Assembly (NCBI GenBank): GCA_012274165.1
Contig: JAAPAA010000167.1
Location: forward strand, 1-5,551
Direction: 5' to 3'
DNA from: Thiobacillaceae bacterium
Lineage (GTDB): Bacteria > Pseudomonadota > Gammaproteobacteria > Burkholderiales > Thiobacillaceae
DNA length: 5,551 bases
The notes under the pieces are model-generated. The model did no database searches. It saw only the letters and a program-made list of their open reading frames with translations, and was not told the DNA's origin. The translations under genes were made by a program, and so were the position numbers. How positions within the stretch are numbered: position 1 is the first letter of the stretch; each line of letters begins with the position of its first letter. Of the stretch, positions 1 to 5,551 are shown one piece after another.

Positions 1-3000
1 GCCCAGCACGATCTGGTGTACGCCCTCGGCCAGCAGCAGATCGGCGACGCTGTCGGCGAGGTCGATGGCGTCCTGCATGACGGCAGTCATTTTGATGTTC
101 CATTCATCGGGTGTCGGCTGGGTGCCGACCGGGTTCTGCACGAACTGGTTGATGGTCTGTTGCAGGTGGAGCAGCACCGGCTGCGGGTCAAGCTGCCACG
201 CCGTCAGCAGCGCCACGCCGTCGACCACGTCACGCGCGCCGATGGCTTCCGCCGGTTCACTGATGGGCTGATCGCCGCGCCACGGATACGCCAGTCGCAG
301 CGGCCAGATCAGTTTGCCGAGCAGCGCGTCGCGCAGGCCGCGTTCGATGCGGTAACCGTACAGCGCGGCCAGCGGCTGGTCGCGCGTCAGCCCCTGCAAA
401 ATGCGCTGGGCGCGCTGGGTGCGCCGCGAGTCGAGTTGGATATTGAACGCGCCCTGTTCGTGGTTGGCGGCAAAGCCGCTGCGCAGCAGCGCGGCACTGG
501 CGGCCTGCGCCAGCGATGGCGCCAGCAGGTAGCCGTCGCTGTCCGGGCGGCGGTCGGCTTTGAGCCCCTCCACCCAGGCGTAGCCGCCAACGTAAGTCCC
601 TTCGGGCTGCGCCGTGCGCAATTGCGCCAGCCGGTAATTGGCGCGCGCGCTGTACCACGCATCCAGTCGATAGGAGAACGCGTCGAGCGTGGTGCGGAAC
701 GCGGTATTGAGCTCGCCGATGCTGCGCCCGGCGAGGTAGTCGAGGCTGAGCTTGACGCCGCTGACGTCGCGCTGCTGCGGCTGGATGTGCGGGGCATTAA
801 TTGCGGCATACAGTCTGGCGGCGGCATCGACGCCGCTACCTTGTTCCAGCGCAAGCGGCTGCAACGCCAGTGTTTGCAGCACGTATTCGCCCACTGTGGC
901 CTGGCCGGTGAGCGCGGGAATTGCGACATTCGCGAGCTGTTTCGGCGTGCTGACGCTGAAACTGGCGTGGGTATCCAGCGGCGCTTCGATGTTCACCTGC
1001 AGCGCCAGGTTCAACGCGCCGTGGCGCAGCGCATTGGTGGTTTCAAACCACGACTGCACTGCATCGTTGCGTTCCATATCCACCGAACACGCCAGCAGCG
1101 CCCGCAACAGCGGCGGATCGGACTGGTACTGATGGAGCAGTGCATCGGCGGCAGATTTTGATTGCGTGAGCACGATCGCCATCTTTTGCAGATAGTTCTG
1201 CGCCGGTTTGAAATACTGCTCGGCGGCGGCTTCCTTGCGTTCATCCTGGGCATCGGCCAGCACCCACGGCACCCCGGCCAGGTCGCCCGGCGTATACGGC
1301 GGATCGGACAGGAATTGACGGCAATTGACGGGAAGGCTGTATTGGGCGTTGGCATTGATACCGAGCGCGGCCAGCAGGCTCTGGACCAGCTTTGCCTTGG
1401 GCGTCTGCGCATCGACAAAAGGGCTGGGACTCAGGCACATCTGAACCGGGTTTTCGTCACGGTAATAAGCGGTCTGCGACCACGGCGCGGTTTGCAGGAT
1501 GGCCTGCGCCACGTTGATATCGCCGTCGCGCAGCAGCGGCACCGTGTCGCGCACGGCGATGTCCCACAGCGGGCGCAACACGCCCAGCACCTTGTTGATG
1601 CCCTGCTGCAAGGGCGGGTCGGCGCGGTCGGTGTAGCGCTTGCCCAGCACCGGCAGCACGCCGTAGGGCTGCTTGCCCACCCGCAGCACCGGCAGCGCGC
1701 CGCCCGGGCGCAGGTAGTTGACAGCGTATTCGCGCAAGCGATACAGCGTTGGCGTTTTCAGCAGGCGATCTTTTTCTTCCACATACGCCGGGTTCCACAA
1801 TTCCATCAGGTAGTGGCCGAAAGTGGCGCGCCACAGCGCGTTCATCATGTGCAACGCGGTGCGTTGTTCGGCCAGGTGGGCGTTGACTATGTTGTCGGCG
1901 GGCAGGCTGTCGGCGGGCAGGCCGAGCGCGTGGGTCAGCAGTTGCAGCGCGTCCTGTTCGGCGGGCGGCGCGGCGGTATCGGGCGCGGCGTTTTCTTCCG
2001 CCACGCTGTAACCCGACGGCGTGGCCTCGGTGTTGTTGGTCGGCGTGCCCGCCGGCATGAACGCCAGCCCGCTCGAATCGCGCTGCGCGGCCAGCAGTTC
2101 GGCCAGCTCGGCGGCGCTGGTGGCGGCGTCCTTGCTCCACTCCAGCCCGACGATCAACAAGCGCTCCAGCGTATCGTTGGCAAGGCTGAAGCCGCGCGCA
2201 TCGTGGTGCTGGCGCAGGAACACATCGACCGCCTGCTGGCTGACTTCGAGCGCCATGCCTTTTTCCACCGCCGCGTCGAAATCCGTCAGCCAGGCGCGCT
2301 CACCGGTGGTGTCGAGTATCGCCTCGGGCTGGTCGATCGCGAGCCAGTCCGGCGACAGGCGCAGCTCGTCGGGGATGCGCGCGCCCCACACGCGGAACAC
2401 CTCGCGCCGCCCGCTCGCGTAGCCGATGGCGCACCAGCGGTCCGGCAGCAGCAATGCGCGCGCCTGCCGGGCCCGCGCGTCGATGCTGGGGGTATCGGGG
2501 AACTGCGGCGCGACGTTGTCCTCGCCCTGTAGTGCGGCATTGTCCGGCGTGAGCAGGCGCAGGATCCAGGCACAGCGGTTGCGCCCGGCAAGCTGTGCGA
2601 GGTCGCGCTTGATCTGTTCGGCAGCGGCATTGTTATTGGCAAACAGCGCCGTCCAGTAATCTATGCCCGCTGCGCGTTCGGCGTCGGTCAGCGCAGCGGT
2701 GTGCTGGACGATGTTCAAATCATCGGGGTAGACGCGGATACGCAGCCGGTCAGACGTTTGCGGAAAGGCCGGGAAGTAGCGCGTTTCCAGCCGCATCGGC
2801 AACAGCGCAATGGGGTGCGCGGCGTCCAGCGCCTCGGCTTGCAACGCCGGGTCGCGTTCGCCCAGCAGGCCGTCGGCGAGGCGGTCGATGCCGGATTGCA
2901 CATCGCGCTGGCGCGTCATCAGCGCACGCCGGGTGGCTTGACCCTCGGCCAACTGGACCCGTAGCGGTTCGGTGAAATTGGGTGACGCGCCGTCGCGCAG

Positions 3001-3126
3001 GGCCGCGTCGAGCGCCGACTGTTGCGTCGCGAGCTGCGCGTCGAGTGCGCGCTGTTGGGCTTGCAGCGTTGATAAATTCAGGCGTTGTTCGGTCAGGGCG
3101 GTGAGGTCGAGTCGCAGGCGTGGCAT
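1..3126 (-). CDS. Very large uncharacterised protein, 3' end cut by the window edge
   Basis: Seen: an ATG at 3124-3126 opens a frame of 1042 codons with no stop down to base 1, so the C terminus lies outside. A strong Shine-Dalgarno sits 7 bases upstream, and the next in-frame Met is near residue 70. Residues 9-60 are rich in Leu, Gln and Ala and look like a coiled coil. Motif-like segments follow in order: LLPMRLETRYF (108-118), LRIRVYPDD (128-136), LLPDRWCAIGY (226-236), FDAAVEKGM (283-291), GTPTNNTE (360-367), VGKQPYGVLPV (483-493), RLDAW (820-824), GGYAWVEGL (847-855), APSLAQAASAALLRSGF (869-885), YGYRIER (923-929) and ADLLLAEGVHQ near the edge. There is no signal peptide, membrane segment, nucleotide-binding loop or catalytic signature. 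From memory, unverified: similar motif strings occur in very large hypothetical proteins of other bacteria. Inference: a soluble, multidomain, perhaps structural protein, translated together with the gene upstream. No function is assigned. Coding call very sure, identity unknown. Confidence 0.93.
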   Translation of the reverse strand, partial: MPRLRLDLTALTEQRLNLSTLQAQQRALDAQLATQQSALDAALRDGASPNFTEPLRVQLAEGQATRRALMTRQRDVQSGIDRLADGLLGERDPALQAEALDAAHPIALLPMRLETRYFPAFPQTSDRLRIRVYPDDLNIVQHTAALTDAERAAGIDYWTALFANNNAAAEQIKRDLAQLAGRNRCAWILRLLTPDNAALQGEDNVAPQFPDTPSIDARARQARALLLPDRWCAIGYASGRREVFRVWGARIPDELRLSPDWLAIDQPEAILDTTGERAWLTDFDAAVEKGMALEVSQQAVDVFLRQHHDARGFSLANDTLERLLIVGLEWSKDAATSAAELAELLAAQRDSSGLAFMPAGTPTNNTEATPSGYSVAEENAAPDTAAPPAEQDALQLLTHALGLPADSLPADNIVNAHLAEQRTALHMMNALWRATFGHYLMELWNPAYVEEKDRLLKTPTLYRLREYAVNYLRPGGALPVLRVGKQPYGVLPVLGKRYTDRADPPLQQGINKVLGVLRPLWDIAVRDTVPLLRDGDINVAQAILQTAPWSQTAYYRDENPVQMCLSPSPFVDAQTPKAKLVQSLLAALGINANAQYSLPVNCRQFLSDPPYTPGDLAGVPWVLADAQDERKEAAAEQYFKPAQNYLQKMAIVLTQSKSAADALLHQYQSDPPLLRALLACSVDMERNDAVQSWFETTNALRHGALNLALQVNIEAPLDTHASFSVSTPKQLANVAIPALTGQATVGEYVLQTLALQPLALEQGSGVDAAARLYAAINAPHIQPQQRDVSGVKLSLDYLAGRSIGELNTAFRTTLDAFSYRLDAWYSARANYRLAQLRTAQPEGTYVGGYAWVEGLKADRRPDSDGYLLAPSLAQAASAALLRSGFAANHEQGAFNIQLDSRRTQRAQRILQGLTRDQPLAALYGYRIERGLRDALLGKLIWPLRLAYPWRGDQPISEPAEAIGARDVVDGVALLTAWQLDPQPVLLHLQQTINQFVQNPVGTQPTPDEWNIKMTAVMQDAIDLADSVADLLLAEGVHQIVLG
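1893..1922. repeat. Perfect 15-base tandem duplication inside the large gene
   Basis: The plus-strand unit TGTCGGCGGGCAGGC occurs at 1893-1907 and again, abutting, at 1908-1922. On the coding strand it adds exactly five codons, giving the peptide LPADSLPADN (residues about 403-412). It lies in a Pro/Ala-rich stretch between the GTPTNNTE segment and the TALHMMNALW segment, probably a surface linker that tolerates length change. The frame is kept. Likely a replication-slippage duplication. Confidence 0.8.
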
Positions 3127-3133
3127 GGGGTAG

Positions 3134-3140
3134 CTCCTCA
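3134..3140 (-). promoter_or_regulatory. Shine-Dalgarno of the large gene, overlapping the upstream stop codon
   Basis: Read on the minus strand, the junction is TGAGGAG-CTACCCC-ATG. The GAGGAG core (3134-3139) uses the last two bases of the TGA stop of the upstream gene and lies 7 bases before the ATG at 3126, which is ideal spacing. This decides the start of the large gene and predicts translational coupling: ribosomes ending the first gene are placed directly on the site for the second. There is no room for a promoter or terminator between the genes. Confidence 0.85.
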
Positions 3141-4988
3141 GGGCTTGGGCATTTTCAGCGCCGCCCCGGCGTAATAGCCCCGGAACGGGCGTTGCAGCAG
3201 GGCGTTGGCGATGGTCGCGGCGTGCGGCGGTTCGATCCAGTCGCCGGGCTTGTTCGGCGTCAGCGGCAGCGCCTGGCGCAGATTTGCGCTGCCGAAATAC
3301 TCCCCGCCTGCGACGCCGACTTCGTTCCAGTCGACGCTGAGCCAGCCAAACCCGGCCTGGTTCTTTTTGTCCGGCTCGTCGAAACCGAAACGCGGCTCGG
3401 TCATCTGTTCTTCCAGCACGAAGTAGAAGTTTTCCATGTAGCGCAGGTCGTCCTTGAGATTTGCGATGGCCGGATCCCGATCCGGGTTGATATCGAAGCC
3501 GAGGTAGGTGATGTCCTTGCCCAGATGGCCTTTCAGTACCGGCATTTCCATCAATTCCGGCAGCATTTCCGTGTCAGGCGGCTGGCTGCCGGGCGGCGCG
3601 GGCGGCACCTTGCCGCCGGGGCGCGCCTGCCCGGCCAGTTTCGGATAGGCGTAAATCGACAGCGTGGGAAAGCGCTCCAGCAGCTGGCCACGGATCAGCA
3701 GCACCAGCATCGCCTTGCTGCCGCGCTGTCCGCCCAGCGGTGCGGCGGCGAGCCAGTGGTGGATCGGCTCGATGTCGGCGTTGCCGTCGAGACGCTGCCA
3801 GAAATGCTGGAACGGCGTGCCGCGCTGGTCGGTGGGGAAGCCCTGCCACAGCAGCTCGCGCCCCATTTCGTGGTTGGCGCCGAGTAGCAGCGCCTCGACG
3901 AAACGCGGGTTGGTTTTCACCGCCATGATGAAGTCGTCAGGCAGCGCGCCGACGCCGGGCAGGAAGGTCTCCGGTGCCAGCGTTTCGAGTTTTTTCGACA
4001 GCGGAAACGGCAGCTGTGGGTACGCCATGATGCGGTCGAAACGCGGCGGGATGACGTAGCGCAGCAGATCGGCAAACGCCAGGTCGAAGCGCTCGGCGAT
4101 GTAGCTGTTGGCAAGCCCGCTGTCGCGCGCCCAGGCGACGCTCTGCTCGCCCAGCGACAGCATGCTGGCGAGCCGCGCCGGTACGGTGAGCGCGGGGTCG
4201 ATGCGCGCGCGCGTCTGCTGTACCGCTTGCGCCAGCGCAAAATCCACCGGCTGGATGCCGATCTGCGCCAGCTCATTGGGTTCGCGCCAGCGTTTCTGAT
4301 AGTCCTTGAACGCCTCGGAATAACGGTGCAGCACGGCGCGATCCTTGACCGCAGGCGGCAGCGTGATGCTCGGTACCGCGCCCGCGACGGCAGTCGGCGC
4401 GCTGAACTGACCCGGTGCGTCAAGGCCGATGCGCACCGGTGCGTCGCCCTGCCCCAGCGTGCCGGGTGGCAGGCTGGTGAATACCGCATCGTTGCCGTAG
4501 CGTCGCAGCGCCTGGATGGGCACCGCCGCCACGCTGCCGGGCGCGATGCGCACGCTGCGCAGTTTGCGTCCGTTGCCGGCCGCGAACGCGCTGCCGACGG
4601 TTTTCAGATTGCCGTTGCGGCCGTCGATTTTGAGTGCCTGCGCCTGCACGACGCCACCGGCCTGCACCGTCATCAGCAGGCCTTCGGCGCCGTTTTTGCT
4701 GGCCTGGCGAATGAGCTGGGCGAAGTCGCCCTGCAGCGGCTGTGCACTGATCTGCTGCAATTGCGCGAGGCGCAGCCGGTGGGTTTCGGTGATGATGCCC
4801 TGGTGCCATATATCGCCCATTAGCGGCGCGCGCGGCTTGAGGCTGGCGGCCTGGCGCTGAGCCGCGGCGCTGGCTTGCTGAATGCGCGCCAGTTCGGTGC
4901 CGCTGACGCTGCCTGGCAGGCCGGTGTAGGGCGTCAGATCGACCATGCTGCCCAGGTCGGCGGGCAGCGGAATGGCGGCGGGGCCGGG
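3138..4988 (-). other. Uncharacterised C-terminal module (~600 residues) of the fused frame
   Basis: Seen: it begins at about PAAIPLPADLGSMVDLTPYTG. A first half (to about 4300) rich in Ala, Gln and Gly holds helical stretches and short beta-like segments. A second block follows, with PPRFDRIMAYPQLPFPL, FLPGVGALPDDFIMAVKTNP, NHEMGRELLW and PTDQRGTPFQHFW (3795-3930). After a Pro/Gly linker (about 3575-3635) comes a C-terminal domain with ITYLGFDINPD, TEPRFGFDE and WLSVDWNEVG, ending in AALKMPKP. The pattern is not one of a known enzyme class: NHEMGRE lacks the HExxH zinc arrangement. From memory only, the NHE..RELLW..PTDQRGT and PRFG(L/F)DE strings look like a recurring uncharacterised family. 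An in-frame ATG at 4944-4946 could be its own start, although only a weak GGGC precedes it. High-GC codon use matches the large gene downstream, so this part belongs with the local genome. Confidence 0.7.
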
Positions 4989-5551
4989 GCTAAAGAGGGC
5001 TTCTCGAAGAACCCCCGGCTCATAGCACAGGTAGCCGTCGGCAAAGGGCCAAGCAAGCCGATAGTGCCAGCGCCAGTAGCGCCAGCGACGGCTATCGCGA
5101 CGGAGTCGGTCGGGATGACCCTCCGCCCATTCGTTGTAGTGGCTCTCCACCTCGCCGGGATCGAGAGAATCAGCGGGTTCCTCTGATCCGAGCACTAGCG
5201 GTGCCCGGATCACGCGATCCAGAGCCTCAAACCCGTTTCGCTCGTACAGCGAGCTGTCCTTGGCGAAAAGCAAAGCGGCTCCCTCACCCGCCCGTTCGCT
5301 CTCTCGCAAAACGCGTTGGATCAGTCGAGTAGCGTGGCCCTCGGCCCGACGATCCAGATGGGTTGCGACTCCCGCGATGCCGACCGCATTTCCCCACCCG
5401 AACTGCAGGGGAGTTGTCGTCAGGATCGAAACCATGTCCTGACCTTCGAACAGAGCCCACTTGCGACGAAGGTCGAACAGCGGCTCGGCGAAAAACACGT
5501 CGTAAGCACGCTTGAAGTCGAGGTTAAATACGTCGCAAAGCAGGCGTAAAA
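3138..5551 (-). CDS. Acetyltransferase-like region joined in frame to an uncharacterised ~600-residue protein; 5' end cut by the window edge
   Basis: Seen: the frame is open from the right edge to the TGA at 3138-3140, giving 803 visible codons. A GTG at 5496-5498 could be taken as the start, but 17 further sense codons precede it (LRLLCDVFNLDFKRAYD) and read like ordinary GNAT sequence, so the true start lies beyond the window. Residues 1 to about 187 are a GNAT acetyltransferase fold; residues from about 188 on are a different, unrecognised protein. The later part carries NHEMGRELLW and PTDQRGT (from residue 559), a Pro/Gly-rich linker near 3575-3635, and TEPRFGFDEPD (around residue 720). 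No transmembrane segment is evident. Base composition and codon choice change at the join near 4989. Inference: the C-terminal part is the natural partner of the gene downstream, while the N-terminal part may be foreign. If the join is an artefact, the native start may be the ATG at 4946, giving 602 residues. Confidence 0.88.
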   Translation of the reverse strand, partial: LRLLCDVFNLDFKRAYDVFFAEPLFDLRRKWALFEGQDMVSILTTTPLQFGWGNAVGIAGVATHLDRRAEGHATRLIQRVLRESERAGEGAALLFAKDSSLYERNGFEALDRVIRAPLVLGSEEPADSLDPGEVESHYNEWAEGHPDRLRRDSRRWRYWRWHYRLAWPFADGYLCYEPGVLREALFSPGPAAIPLPADLGSMVDLTPYTGLPGSVSGTELARIQQASAAAQRQAASLKPRAPLMGDIWHQGIITETHRLRLAQLQQISAQPLQGDFAQLIRQASKNGAEGLLMTVQAGGVVQAQALKIDGRNGNLKTVGSAFAAGNGRKLRSVRIAPGSVAAVPIQALRRYGNDAVFTSLPPGTLGQGDAPVRIGLDAPGQFSAPTAVAGAVPSITLPPAVKDRAVLHRYSEAFKDYQKRWREPNELAQIGIQPVDFALAQAVQQTRARIDPALTVPARLASMLSLGEQSVAWARDSGLANSYIAERFDLAFADLLRYVIPPRFDRIMAYPQLPFPLSKKLETLAPETFLPGVGALPDDFIMAVKTNPRFVEALLLGANHEMGRELLWQGFPTDQRGTPFQHFWQRLDGNADIEPIHHWLAAAPLGGQRGSKAMLVLLIRGQLLERFPTLSIYAYPKLAGQARPGGKVPPAPPGSQPPDTEMLPELMEMPVLKGHLGKDITYLGFDINPDRDPAIANLKDDLRYMENFYFVLEEQMTEPRFGFDEPDKKNQAGFGWLSVDWNEVGVAGGEYFGSANLRQALPLTPNKPGDWIEPPHAATIANALLQRPFRGYYAGAALKMPKP
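4976..4995. other. Join between acetyltransferase and uncharacterised module
   Basis: On the coding strand the protein passes from REALFS to PGPAAIPLP here. By hand count, GC is about 62% over 5041-5520 and about 69% over 4501-4980. The join itself is a G/C-only run on the plus strand (GGCGGCGGGGCCGGGGC), the kind of low-complexity sequence where illegitimate recombination or mis-assembly can occur. Exact breakpoint uncertain by some ten bases. No transposon ends, target duplication or attachment site are seen around it. Confidence 0.5.
4989..5551 (-). other. GNAT N-acetyltransferase region, Eis-like, incomplete at both ends
   Basis: Seen: counting from the first complete codon at 5549, residues 60-83 form strand, loop and helix with R68-x-x-G71-x-A73 (in RAEGHATRLIQRVL). 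This is the pyrophosphate-binding motif A (R/Q-x-x-G-x-G/A) by which GNAT enzymes hold acetyl-CoA. SLYERNGFEALDRV (about 100-113) matches the usual motif B end, where a Tyr precedes a GF turn. A second segment, HYNEWAEGHPDRLRRD (about 137-152) followed by Trp-rich sequence and GYLCYEPGVLREALF, resembles the start of the second GNAT domain of Eis-type aminoglycoside or lysine acetyltransferases. Known for the family: acetyl transfer from acetyl-CoA to an amine. The substrate cannot be read here. Odd: the second domain stops after about 50 residues and no C-terminal SCP2-like domain follows, so the unit looks cut off at 4989. GC is about 62%, with CGA, GGA, CTA and TCA codons that are scarce elsewhere in the window. 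Confidence 0.75.

Noticed and set aside
1311..1333. Short direct repeat AATTGACGG, two copies ten bases apart
   Set aside because: Nine bases only, inside coding sequence, with no third copy or flanking signal; consistent with chance.
1457..2140. Minus-strand frame of 227 codons rich in Arg, Ala and Gly
   Set aside because: It overlaps the large gene in another frame on the same strand; extreme Arg/Ala/Gly content is what a shifted frame of GC-rich coding DNA gives.
16..2532. Two long plus-strand open frames (16-1161 and 1162-2532) that together look like a large gene broken by one stop
   Set aside because: They lie codon-for-codon opposite the large minus-strand frame. The minus frame rarely uses TTA, CTA or TCA codons, which keeps its antisense open. 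The plus products are rich in Arg, Gln, His and Val with no domain logic, whereas the minus product has coherent motifs, an ATG and a strong ribosome site.
3841..3880. NHEMGRE as a zinc metalloprotease site
   Set aside because: The HExxH spacing is absent (HEMGRE has no second His at the required place) and no downstream Glu or His ligand pattern is evident.
3120..3887. Plus-strand open frame of 255 codons opposite the 3' part of the fused gene
   Set aside because: It is the antisense shadow of the uncharacterised module, has an Arg/Gln/Ala-rich product, and has no ribosome site of its own that outweighs the sense frame.
4227..4823. Plus-strand open frame of 198 codons
   Set aside because: Antisense of the module in a GC-rich region; product composition is typical of a shadow frame and shows no domain.
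4970..5000. Transposon end or phage attachment site at the composition break
   Set aside because: No inverted repeats, target-site duplication, tRNA fragment or recombinase gene is visible around the join; only a G/C run is present.

Overview
The window holds two protein-coding genes, both read right to left on the minus strand and both running off an edge. It is about 62-70% GC with strong G/C preference at third codon positions, which suggests a high-GC bacterium. A GC-rich proteobacterium or actinobacterium would fit, but no marker gene fixes the phylum. I see no rRNA, tRNA, CRISPR array, insertion sequence or integrase. The only intergenic space is 11 bases, and neither a promoter nor a terminator is visible.

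Right part (3138 to the right edge, minus): one continuous reading frame with two unlike halves. The upstream half (about 4989-5551) is a GNAT-type N-acetyltransferase resembling the front of Eis-like enzymes. It has an acetyl-CoA-binding loop and is already in mid-protein at the window edge. The downstream half (about 3138-4988) is a roughly 600-residue protein of no function I can name. GC content drops by about 7 percentage points and rare codons appear on the acetyltransferase side. The acetyltransferase also seems to stop inside its second domain. The join is therefore either a recent recombination or an assembly chimera, and only incidentally a possible true fusion protein.

Left part (1 to 3126, minus): an uninterrupted frame of 1042 codons that starts with ATG at 3126 and has no stop before the left edge. 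I checked it codon by codon. It encodes a very large protein with a coiled-coil-like N terminus and many motif-like segments, with no function I can name. Two long plus-strand open frames (16-1161 and 1162-2532) are its exact antisense reflections.

The two genes are arranged as an operon. The stop codon of the upstream gene overlaps the Shine-Dalgarno sequence of the large gene, which predicts translational coupling and roughly matched production. The pair is best described as a tightly coupled cassette of two large uncharacterised proteins, possibly partners in one assembly. The chemistry of the acetyltransferase half should not be used to infer what the cassette does until the join is shown to be real.
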